Below, piece after piece: positions 58,000 through 64,000 of a stretch of 64,000 nt of DNA (within the stretch, counting starts at the first letter, position 1; each line of letters begins with the position of its first letter). Made by a program: the position numbers and the translations under genes. Below the pieces are notes generated by a model. That model made no database searches and was not told the origin of the DNA. It worked only from the letters and a program-made list of their open reading frames with translations. This DNA is from Synechococcus sp. CC9605 (GTDB lineage: Bacteria; Cyanobacteriota; Cyanobacteriia; PCC-6307; Cyanobiaceae): positions 1,984,001 to 2,048,000 of the forward strand of contig NC_007516.1 in assembly GCF_000012625.1 (NCBI RefSeq), in the 5' to 3' direction.

Positions 58000-58224
58000 T
58001 TATCGACGTCTAAGAAAAACCATTCCACCGCTCAGAGCGATGTCCTGGTATTCCTTGCAATAAGCCTCTAGATCGTCGTTTTCGCCTAGGCAGAGTGCTT
58101 TTTTGGTCTCTGCTTCGACCTTGTCGCCAACTGCCATCCAGCGAAGGCAGTAATCCATCTCTAACGGGTTCTGTCAGGCAGTCAGTAGAGCGATCAGTGG
58201 CAAGAGGAGCAGAAGCTTTCTCAT
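58000..58224 (-). pseudogene. Small lipoprotein gene with TGA at the lipobox cysteine
   Basis: From ATG 58224 the frame reads MRKLLLLLPLIALLTA, a textbook lipoprotein signal peptide, and then TGA (58174-58176) exactly where the lipobox Cys (TGC or TGT) should be. The frame continues open for 57 more residues (QNPLEMDYCLRWMAVGDKVE and on) with a composition like a small secreted Cys-containing protein, and ends at TAA 58000-58002. The simplest reading is a Cys-to-stop nonsense mutation. Translation could restart at the ATG six codons later, giving an unexported protein. Confidence 0.6.
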
Positions 58225-58274
58225 GCACCAAGGATGGCAACGATCGCTAGACGCCCAACGTGATGGACGTTTGA

Positions 58275-58784
58275 TCACAGCTGATAGCTGCAGGTTGCTT
58301 GCCACTGATCACGACCGCCATAACCGTCGTTTTCCAAGTAGGTCAAACGAACATCGACACCGTTGATTTCATTGGCGACGTACAGGTGATCTACGAATAC
58401 ATAGCTCCCTGGATCCCAGAGAGCAGCTTTGATTGCCTGCTCGCAGTTTTGAACCAAGTCCTGACGTGAAGCGGCCTCCAATCTTTCAACAGGCTCCACA
58501 TAAGACTTGAGCTCTTCGCATTTGAAATATTCGTTTCCTGTGCCCGGTTCAGCCTTGTTGAGCTGGCCACGAGTCCAGTGGCACCTCTTGAAGTCAGAGA
58601 TGATCCCTGCGCTTTTGAAATCAAAGTGAGCTTTGACTTGCTTAGCGGTTACGGCAAAAGAAGTAGCGTCATTTCCAGCCGACTCTATTGGGAGAAATGC
58701 GTCCGCATGGCTGTAGTAGGCCCGTGCACCTAGGCCACCCACAGTCACAAGCAGAGCCGAGGGAATCCAGTGTCGCCTTCTCAT
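58275..58784 (-). CDS. Hypothetical secreted or membrane-anchored protein
   Basis: The protein has 169 residues. The N-terminal RRRHWIPSALLVTVGGLGARAYYS is a signal or anchor sequence. The mature part has several Cys (FKRCHW, YFKCEELK, VQNCEQAI, ATCSYQL) and ends with LTYLENDGYGGRDQWQATCSYQL, a pattern I associate with small cyanobacterial exported proteins of unknown function. It lies just upstream of the lipoprotein pseudogene on the same strand. Confidence 0.55.
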   Translation of the reverse strand: MRRRHWIPSALLVTVGGLGARAYYSHADAFLPIESAGNDATSFAVTAKQVKAHFDFKSAGIISDFKRCHWTRGQLNKAEPGTGNEYFKCEELKSYVEPVERLEAASRQDLVQNCEQAIKAALWDPGSYVFVDHLYVANEINGVDVRLTYLENDGYGGRDQWQATCSYQL

Positions 58785-58849
58785 TGGCCTATTAAGGCTG
58801 GAGGCAAGGATGTCGGCGGTAGCGATTCAAACCCTTGGCACAATGTGCC

Positions 58850-58990
58850 TCAGTGGTGGCCTTTCGCAGCTGGTGCATCAGCTGACTGGCTGCGTGTGCA
58901 GTCACCAGCGTTGGCGCCGCCAACGAAAACAGCCAGGAACATGACCGCGACGATCACGCCGCCACCGATGTAGGCAAGAGGGTTCTTCAT
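58850..58990 (-). CDS. Possible small membrane protein (46 aa)
   Basis: From ATG 58990 the frame encodes MKNPLAYIGGGVIVAVMFLA and onward, a single transmembrane helix, then a polar tail with one Cys (GDCTRSQSADAPAAKGHH). An upstream ATG at 59032 would add 14 residues. Compact and plausible, but without family evidence. Confidence 0.4.
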   Translation of the reverse strand: MKNPLAYIGGGVIVAVMFLAVFVGGANAGDCTRSQSADAPAAKGHH

Positions 58991-59724
58991 TCCAGCGAAG
59001 CTAATGGCGTTTTCAGGTTCTGGGCACGTCATTTGATACCAGGGCAGCGTGCAAATCAGACCCTTGAAACGATGTGGATCCCCAGGTCGGCGTTGACCCA
59101 GTTGAGATCGTCGTTCATTAGTTCTCCAACTTACTCATGAGAAAGATGTTGGTGAACTGGGAACCATCAGGCGTCAGCAATCCACTTGCAGGCAGCAACG
59201 CTGACCGGAATCCAGACAACGACAAATAGGGCAACGACAGGCATTGGTCTCTTGTCTCTGAACCAACCCTCGCCGTTTCACGGGGAAAGCACCTCCATCA
59301 ACCGAGCCATTGTTTTGCCCGGTTTGAGGGGGCGCATCCCTCAACCGATGGACTGATGGGCAGTCAACGCCGGTTTTCCTCATCCCTCACCTTGGGGATG
59401 TGCTTTTCAGCCAAGACGGGGATGGTGATTTTTCCCATGTCACGCACACCCCCTCCCTAAAGACAGTTCCGTACATCGGTGGTGAAGACGATCCGGCACG
59501 GGGACTACGCGCAAAGGTCATTTAACAATCCGCCAATACTCGCCTGATAGCTCGTAGCAGTTGCCGTCTCGTCACCCTGTAGGGCGTCAACTTGATCAGC
59601 TTCGCCGCTCATGACATGTAACTACAGCCACAGCTTATGTTGTTGAGTTCAGCACATTGTCCGACTAGCACAAAAGGTTTTTTGAAATTCGTGCAAAGTC
59701 AACACGTCCTCCGCCCCAATCGCG
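58991..59724. other. Gene-poor stretch in the island
   Basis: I see no convincing gene here. Two very small minus-strand frames are worth recording. One has 20 codons (59056-59118, MNDDLNWVNADLGIHIVSRV) preceded by a good GGAG ribosome site. The other has 25 codons (59167-59244) encoding a single hydrophobic helix, PVVALFVVVWIPVSVAA. A CATCCC/GGGATG hairpin lies near 59378-59401. No tRNA or repeat was recognised. Confidence 0.5.
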
Positions 59725-59910
59725 GTGACTTCATATTCTTGGCCTGAGTATTATCAGGCCCAAGTTGCATTGCGGCAGCTTGAAGATTGTGGCGTTCCCT
59801 GTGAATGCCCTCTTTGCGCAACTGCATATCTCCGCTTGCAGAGAATTCAGCATGAAAAGGAGGAACGCGAGCTTCGTAGACCTTCACGAAAGTACGTCCA
59901 GTACGACTGA
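59725..59910 (+). CDS. Small Cys-containing hypothetical protein (61 aa)
   Basis: The start codon is GTG at 59725. The central GVPCECPLCATAYLRLQRI holds a CxCxxC cluster that could bind a metal. The C terminus is highly charged and basic (HEKEERELRRPSRKY). The balanced composition suggests a real gene, and it is followed on the same strand by two small paralogs. Function unknown. Confidence 0.55.
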   Translation: MTSYSWPEYYQAQVALRQLEDCGVPCECPLCATAYLRLQRIQHEKEERELRRPSRKYVQYD

Positions 59911-59952
59911 AATTCACACATCCTTGTTTTTCCCTCTACGCCTTTGTGTGCC

Positions 59953-60144
59953 ATGAATGATTCCAGATCAGCCGAGAACGAGATAATTCAACTGATGCTG
60001 TATCGGGATGCGTTTCTTCCCCCAGGCCCCAGCGCCAAAGAGCTTTATGGGCCCCTTATAAGAAAAGTAGAGGTATTAGACAAGAAGCTTGCTGATGCTG
60101 AATCCCAAACATTTGACGATTTTGATGATGCAAAGACCAAATGA
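59953..60144 (+). CDS. Small hypothetical protein, paralog A
   Basis: The protein has 63 residues from ATG 59953. It shares the segment LMLYRDAFLPPG with the next gene (LMLYREECLPSG). In both it is followed by a C-terminal coiled-coil-like segment (KVEVLDKKLADAES here). The stop overlaps the next start (ATGA), so the two are co-translated. Function unknown. Confidence 0.6.
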   Translation: MNDSRSAENEIIQLMLYRDAFLPPGPSAKELYGPLIRKVEVLDKKLADAESQTFDDFDDAKTK

Positions 60145-60356
60145 ACTTGCCACAATCTCGGGACCTAGCCTTGTATGTTGTGGGCTCTTATCGTGATTTT
60201 CTGAAAGGAGAGATCGATATCAATCGACTCATGCTTTATCGAGAGGAGTGCCTTCCTTCAGGAAACAGAACCTGCCTACACAATGAAAACCTTTTGAGCA
60301 AAATCAAACAGTTAGAGATCGAGCTCTCTGATCTTGAGGATCAGCTGGCTGCCTAG
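60141..60356 (+). CDS. Small hypothetical protein, paralog B
   Basis: The protein has 71 residues. It repeats the organisation of paralog A: a polar N terminus (YVVGSYRDFLKGEIDINR), LMLYREECLPSG, then a coiled coil (LLSKIKQLEIELSDLEDQL). The pair arose by tandem duplication and divergence. No known domain. Confidence 0.6.
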   Translation: MNLPQSRDLALYVVGSYRDFLKGEIDINRLMLYREECLPSGNRTCLHNENLLSKIKQLEIELSDLEDQLAA

Positions 60357-60518
60357 CCTGTATTAGCGATTTCCCTTGCAAACGCCTTACGGATTGTTGG
60401 CAACAGAACTGTGGCGGCCACCTTCGCCAACAGGACTGCAGTGGGTGACGCTACAAAATGTGAGTGAGCTGGCACAGAACAGCTCACGTTCAACGTAATC
60501 GCCGTTAAGGGTCTCAAG

Positions 60519-60674
60519 TCAAGACTGAGATCCTGCCTCGTACTGCCAGTGTTCAAGTCGCCTTAATTCCATAATTTCCAACCGTCTTCTATTGGTTTCG
60601 GCCTCTGCTTCACGCGCCAAATGTTCAAGTTGAGCATTTATACGCTTTTGATGTCGTGAAGATACAAAAGACAT
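60519..60674 (-). CDS. Small coiled-coil protein (51 aa)
   Basis: The ATG-started frame encodes MSFVSSRHQKRINAQLEHLA and onward, an almost uninterrupted charged helix (EAEAETNRRRLEIMELRRLEHW). The codon usage looks coding. It was found by reading the minus strand and is shorter than usual annotation cutoffs. Confidence 0.45.
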   Translation of the reverse strand: MSFVSSRHQKRINAQLEHLAREAEAETNRRRLEIMELRRLEHWQYEAGSQS

Positions 60675-60738
60675 GGAATTAGTAAATTAGATGTGCAGAA
60701 ACTAGAAACTGGGGAGAATTAGCGACTTAAAATGTCAC

Positions 60739-60942
60739 TCAGCTACACCTATTCGTAAAGCTAGGTAACGCCATTGCGTATGTGTTCGAGGCGTAAACTT
60801 GTTGAATAATTCGTTGCGCTGTTCTGCGGCTCACCCCCTTGGTCTCCGCCAGGTACGCCACGACAGCAGTGCAGCTAAAGCCCTCCAAAAGCTTGGAGTG
60901 AGCGACCTGAACTCGATCAACAACCTCGACCCTCTTCGGCAT
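60739..60942 (-). CDS. Phage-like helix-turn-helix protein, short form
   Basis: The protein has 67 residues from ATG 60942. The segment VVAYLAETKGVSRRTAQRIIQQVY is a helix-turn-helix of the kind seen in phage small terminase subunits or recombination directionality proteins. It aligns with the N-terminal half of the protein at 61981-62346 (CVAYARQTWGVSRSQGYRLI). It lacks the C-terminal half of that protein and may be a truncated duplicate. Confidence 0.55.
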   Translation of the reverse strand: MPKRVEVVDRVQVAHSKLLEGFSCTAVVAYLAETKGVSRRTAQRIIQQVYASNTYAMALPSFTNRCS

Positions 60943-60995
60943 CAAAGAAGCCCCAGACGCTGAAGAACAAGGTCGAGTGGGGTGGCCTCTGGTCA

Positions 60996-61124
60996 ATGAC
61001 CTTCTTCAACGCCTTCACCCTGCCCTCCCGGGAGACAGGCATCCTCGTCGGCATCGCCTGCGGCCTGTTCAACATCGACAAGGACACCGTCATTCCCGGC
61101 AGCCGCCGAGCAATGAAGAACTAA
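60996..61124 (+). CDS. Possible small hydrophobic protein (42 aa)
   Basis: The frame encodes MTFFNAFTLPSRETGILVGI, then ACGLFNIDKDTVIPGSRRAM and KN, ending 3 nt before the 242-residue gene. The short spacing to the downstream gene suggests an operon. One weak hydrophobic helix. Unknown. Confidence 0.4.
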   Translation: MTFFNAFTLPSRETGILVGIACGLFNIDKDTVIPGSRRAMKN

Positions 61125-61127
61125 CCA

Positions 61128-61856
61128 ATGACCTGCCCACAAATCCCAACCGACTGGCATCCATCGACCTACGCCGTCGACGAGTTCAGCAAGGTGGTGT
61201 GGAAGCAAGGCAGCTATGCCGTTGCCATGGGTCTGAAGGGCAAAAAAGAAACCCTTATTCCTGGCTGCGTCATTCAGCTCTGCACCCGTAAGGAATTGGT
61301 CGGCATCCGCAACCGCATCAAAGTTGAGGAAGCTCGGCGTGATTCTGAATTCTTCACCCCTGAAGAAGAGCAGGAGCTGGGCAGGATGTTTGCCGATGGG
61401 TGGATGAGACGGAGGCCCGAGAAGCAGGCACCAAAACAGGGAACTTCTAAGGGGCAACAAGAGAACAAGGGAATAAGCGTCTGGCTTATCCCCGTTGTCT
61501 TTGGCTCGATTGGGATTGCACCCGGCCTTCTCTGGACGGGCTTAGTTACCGCTCGAAACTTTGACGCCCACAGAGCCGCTAAGCGTCCAGCCATCGACAG
61601 CAGCTCACGGTTAGAAGCCAAAGCTGAGTGCGAGCAGTTCATCAAGACTCTCCAGGGGGACTGGGAATGCAAATACTTCGACAAAGTTCTTGAGTGGAAC
61701 CTCGAATACAGAAAAAACAAGCTTCTGACATGGCTGTTCCGCCCGGAGAACGGCCCTCTCCTGAAATTCGAAGAAATCGGGATCTACACAGCTAGTGAGA
61801 TCACATCTGATGACTCCATTGGAGAAGATGCCAAGAGCTGGCACTTTGAGAAGTAA
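61128..61856 (+). CDS. Hypothetical protein with one transmembrane helix
   Basis: The protein has 242 residues. The N-terminal part (~110 residues) is soluble and contains a helical RNRIKVEEARRDSEFF segment. A transmembrane helix lies at about 115-140 (ISVWLIPVVFGSIGIAPGLL), and a C-terminal soluble domain follows with a Cys pair (KAECEQFIK, DWECKYF). No family is recognised. It lies between two phage-like HTH genes in the island and is followed by a stem-loop at 61892-61916. Confidence 0.6.
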   Translation: MTCPQIPTDWHPSTYAVDEFSKVVWKQGSYAVAMGLKGKKETLIPGCVIQLCTRKELVGIRNRIKVEEARRDSEFFTPEEEQELGRMFADGWMRRRPEKQAPKQGTSKGQQENKGISVWLIPVVFGSIGIAPGLLWTGLVTARNFDAHRAAKRPAIDSSSRLEAKAECEQFIKTLQGDWECKYFDKVLEWNLEYRKNKLLTWLFRPENGPLLKFEEIGIYTASEITSDDSIGEDAKSWHFEK

Positions 61857-61891
61857 GGGTGGGGAGGGTGCGGTCTGCAGGCCATAAAAGA

Positions 61892-61916
61892 GGCGGGTCG
61901 TGCATTACCCGCCTTA
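61892..61916 (+). terminator. Possible terminator after the 242-aa gene
   Basis: A 7-bp stem GGCGGGT / ACCCGCC with an 8-nt loop is followed by TTAT. The T tract is short, so termination may be weak. Confidence 0.5.
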
Positions 61917-61980
61917 TCTGAAATCTCCAGCCGAGCAGTCCGGAGAAGTCGCAAATTCTGCGTGGAAGCAACTGAAAAAC

Positions 61981-62346
61981 TCAACGGGGGCGACTGTGGA
62001 CATTGCAGCCACGTTGAAAATTAATACCCAGACCGCACATCAAATCGAGCTGGCGGATGGCAGCCACCAGCGCTCCTGGGTTCCGCAGGGCCTTGGCCTG
62101 GCCAGCCGTCTCGATCAAGGTCTGAACGCACCAAGCCAACATCTCTTGCCGGTCGAGATCGGGGCCTTCGATGTCGTCAAGGACCTGACGCCAAGCCCGC
62201 TTGATGAGCCGATAGCCCTGTGACCTGGAGACCCCCCATGTTTGTCGCGCATATGCGACACAAGCGGTGTTCGTCTCACCCGCCAGGATCATTCCCTGGA
62301 GGTGATCGACTCGCTCGGCAGTGGCTTCTGCGTTGGCTTTTGCCAT
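61981..62346 (-). CDS. Phage-like helix-turn-helix protein (terminase small subunit-like)
   Basis: The protein has 121 residues. The N-terminal HTH (ACVAYARQTWGVSRSQGYRLIKRAW) and C-terminal helical region (LAWCVQTLIETAGQAKAL, then ALVAAIRQLDLMCGLG) resemble phage terminase small subunits. No large terminase or other phage structural gene is nearby, so it is probably a relic or a domesticated regulator. It overlaps the 3' end of a frameshifted small gene upstream. Confidence 0.6.
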   Translation of the reverse strand: MAKANAEATAERVDHLQGMILAGETNTACVAYARQTWGVSRSQGYRLIKRAWRQVLDDIEGPDLDRQEMLAWCVQTLIETAGQAKALRNPGALVAAIRQLDLMCGLGINFQRGCNVHSRPR

Positions 62347-62517
62347 GGCCAGTCAGGTTCCGTGTTCAGCAGGTGGGCGATTAGCTCGCGGTGGGTGATA
62401 AGTACGATCCTGACGAACAACGGCAACACGTCGGGGTAGCGCCGGTGAGTGGACGCAAGAACACTTACGACGTTTCGCAGCTCGAGCGAGATCCTTGATA
62501 GGGAGGTTATTAGCCAT
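62289..62517 (-). pseudogene. Frameshifted small gene
   Basis: From ATG 62517 (MANNLPIKDLA) the coding signal moves after about 11 codons into another frame (ELRNVVSVLASTHRRYPDVL, then FVRIVLITHRELIAHLLN) that runs to the stop at 62289. Removing one C in GCTCGAGCTG restores a continuous ~75-residue helical protein. The end overlaps the HTH gene start by 58 nt, as in compact phage gene runs. It could be real decay or a sequencing insertion. Confidence 0.45.
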
Positions 62518-62585
62518 CGGCACCGACAACAAATTAAGCACATATCTGTACTAAAATAGGAATGCGAGGGGTGCCCGAGCAATCA

Positions 62586-62622
62586 ATAAAAAGGGGGGCT
62601 GGTGAATAACCGTCCTCCTTTT
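62586..62622. terminator. Bidirectional imperfect terminator
   Basis: AAAAAGGGGGGCTGG and CCGTCCTCCTTTTT form an imperfect stem flanked by A and T tracts on both sides, suitable for termination in either direction. It separates the HTH gene cluster from the DUF3750 gene. Confidence 0.6.
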
Positions 62623-62719
62623 TATCGCCTCTTCTTCATTAAGAGCAACTGAAGGCGACTGACGACCACTCTTTAAGCAATTAGCCTTCGCAAAAGAACA
62701 ATTGCATAAGGAGGCAAGC

Positions 62720-63160
62720 TTGGTCAGAGTCGAGCTTCGCGCCGCAAAAATCCCCAGCTTTCCAGGAATCTTTGCTGACCACTATTGGCTACTGGTATTT
62801 CATGCCGGTGAGGACAACAAGCTTCAGAAATGTGATAGATGGGAGATATGGCAACATGCCCACTGCAACGATTCAAGCTGGGGCCACCTTCATAAGAATC
62901 TTCTGGATCCCTACCAAGGCGTTGGCAACGGGCCATCACAATTAATTCAAAAATGGATAGATGAAGAGGCTGTCTCAATAATCAAGAAAATTGAATCCTC
63001 TCCAGAAACCTATCCATTCACCAATAAGTACAGATACTGGCCTGGCCCGAACAGCAATACATTCGCCCAATGGATCGTCCAAGGCAAGGCAATTCTCCGC
63101 TCAAGAGCAATAGGCAGAAACTTTCCAGTGCCAGAAAAATATCAAGCCAAGACGTACTGA
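62720..63160 (+). CDS. DUF3750 family protein
   Basis: The protein has 146 residues from TTG 62720, chosen because a perfect AAGGAGG lies 5 nt upstream; a TTG at 62702 is the longer alternative. Family features are an N-terminal VELRAAKIPSFPGIFADHYWLLV, CDRWEIWQ, WGHLHKNLLDPYQGVGNG and YRYWPGPNSNTFAQWIV. The conserved Asn/Ser/Thr/Phe near the C terminus suggests an enzymatic fold with a PGPNSNTF active-site-like segment, but the function is unknown. The base composition is more AT-rich than the core genes. Confidence 0.75.
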   Translation: MVRVELRAAKIPSFPGIFADHYWLLVFHAGEDNKLQKCDRWEIWQHAHCNDSSWGHLHKNLLDPYQGVGNGPSQLIQKWIDEEAVSIIKKIESSPETYPFTNKYRYWPGPNSNTFAQWIVQGKAILRSRAIGRNFPVPEKYQAKTY

Positions 63161-63359
63161 AAGCAGCTTTTCTGAAGACAAATTTATCTTCGTCAGTCGC
63201 AATGGTAAATACTTGACTTCGGTGATATCTATTTGTGCAAGGTGCTGGATTGCACTGTACGTGAAGAGCATGAATATAGAAAGCTGACCGTCGATTGGAT
63301 TTTATTATGTGAATCCACCCCTCCTAGCACAACATGATCATATATCCACTGCTAAAAAC

Positions 63360-64000
63360 TCAAACAACTCCATATGCCAACATTGCATCAGCGACTTTTG
63401 TAAATCCTGCAATGTTGGCTCTTAAGATATAGTCTGTAAAGTCTTCAAATCTTTGACTATTCTGAACGCATTTAGAGTGGATTTCCATCATAATCGATAT
63501 TAAACGTTGATCGACCTCTTCGCGACTCCACGACAGGCGCAATGCATTCTGACTCTGCTCAAGGCCAGAAACAGCTACACCCCCAGCGTTGGCAGCTTTG
63601 GCAGGAGCAAGTAATACTTTTGCTTGGCGAAATTCATGAATACCGTCAAGATTGGTTGGCATATTTGCACCTTCGATAACAGCTTTGACGCCGTTTTTAA
63701 TGAGGACCTTTGAATCCTCACGGTTGATCTCATTTTGCGTGGCACAAGGGAGGGCAATATCGCAGGGGACATCCCATGGACGCTTTCCAGCGTAAAAATC
63801 AACACCTTCATAGTGGTCAGCAAACTCATGGATTCGCCCACGGCGAATCCCCTTCAACTCCTTTATAAAGGCCAACATTTCAATATTAGTGCCGTCTGGA
63901 ACGTGTACAAAACCATCTGAGTCAGAAAGAGTAACAACCTTTGCTCCTAACTCAATGGCCTTTTCAACTGCGTAGAGTGCTACATTCCCTGATCCGGAAA
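63360..64000 (-). CDS. gdhA: Glutamate dehydrogenase (NADP-type), C-terminal part
   Basis: The frame is open to the window end and the start lies outside; ~213 C-terminal residues are visible. The Rossmann segment begins at the edge (SGSGNVALYAVEKAIELGAK), followed by VTLSDSDGFVHVPDG, PCATQNEIN, VIEGANMPTN and PAKAANAGGVAVSGLEQSQNA. These are diagnostic of hexameric GdhA, which forms glutamate from 2-oxoglutarate and ammonia. It is AT-rich compared with most core genes here. No clear terminator lies in the 199-nt spacer to the DUF3750 gene. Confidence 0.95.
   Translation of the reverse strand, partial: SGSGNVALYAVEKAIELGAKVVTLSDSDGFVHVPDGTNIEMLAFIKELKGIRRGRIHEFADHYEGVDFYAGKRPWDVPCDIALPCATQNEINREDSKVLIKNGVKAVIEGANMPTNLDGIHEFRQAKVLLAPAKAANAGGVAVSGLEQSQNALRLSWSREEVDQRLISIMMEIHSKCVQNSQRFEDFTDYILRANIAGFTKVADAMLAYGVV

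Noticed and set aside
57850-58071. Plus-strand frame of 73 codons
   Set aside because: It is antisense to the lipoprotein pseudogene and overlaps the hairpin; composition is not protein-like.
59174-59383. Minus-strand frame of 69 codons with several Cys
   Set aside because: No ribosome site, irregular composition, and an alternative small hydrophobic frame in the same place; treated as spacer.
60353-60556. Minus-strand frame of 67 codons with a hydrophobic C-terminal part
   Set aside because: It lacks a plausible start near the protein-like part and overlaps the paralog B stop and the coiled-coil ORF; evidence too weak to list.
60739-62346. Intact prophage
   Set aside because: Only two HTH/terminase-small-like proteins are present. 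There is no integrase, portal, large terminase, capsid or tail gene and no att-like repeat that I could see.

Overview
The window is a chromosomal segment of a marine picocyanobacterium of the Synechococcus/Cyanobium type. The evidence is a core phycobilisome cluster (apcE, then apcA-apcB-apcC), the cyanobacterial split of the ATP synthase genes (beta-epsilon apart from the a-c-b'-b-delta-alpha-gamma run), the cyanobacterial/plastid ribosomal protein PSRP-3 (Ycf65), ResB/CcdA-type (system II) cytochrome c maturation genes, and compact, GC-rich core genes with many 1-4 nt overlaps. The species cannot be fixed from the sequence alone.

Layout. 0-0.9 kb: an AT-rich edge with the 3' end of a probable glycosyltransferase and a small hypothetical. 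1-5.3 kb: groES-groEL behind a perfect CIRCE operator, divergent from atpD-atpC (beta, epsilon). 5.4-17.8 kb: housekeeping genes (PSRP-3, a HAD phosphatase, a ChaA-like antiporter, aminopeptidase P, a CBS membrane protein, a GTPase, nadD-nadE, alanine dehydrogenase, ferredoxin and others). 17.9-23.6 kb: the large atp operon on the minus strand. 24.9-29.5 kb: the allophycocyanin core cluster. 29.5-37.2 kb: tlyA, a SEDS protein, ccdA-ccs1, queF, glnB, a decayed amidase gene and purB.

37.2-54.3 kb is the most interesting region: an apparent capsule locus. It holds an outer-membrane polysaccharide export protein; a four-gene acyl-lipid cassette (GNAT-type acyltransferase, acyl carrier protein, beta-ketoacyl-ACP synthase, PlsC-like acyltransferase); KpsS- and KpsC-like Kdo transferases; a CMP-nonulosonate synthetase; three tandem paralogous putative glycosyltransferases; a CBS-NeuB-SAF-TIM barrel fusion; and two sulfotransferases. 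Together they suggest a nonulosonic-acid-containing, probably sulfated, lipid-anchored polysaccharide whose lipid anchor may be made by dedicated local enzymes. An AT-rich block of about 1.6 kb (about 40,970-42,560) starts inside the ketosynthase gene and ends inside the KpsS gene. In the KpsS gene it supplies a C-terminal domain that looks like an acyltransferase lacking its catalytic histidine.

54.9-63.3 kb looks like a plastic island. It contains a Nif11-type peptide, small secreted or membrane proteins, a 17-copy heptanucleotide repeat inside an ORF, a lipoprotein gene with a stop codon exactly at the lipobox cysteine, tandem small paralogs, two phage-like helix-turn-helix proteins and a frameshifted small gene. 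The window ends inside gdhA (NADP-type glutamate dehydrogenase). I recognised no tRNA, rRNA, CRISPR array or complete insertion sequence.
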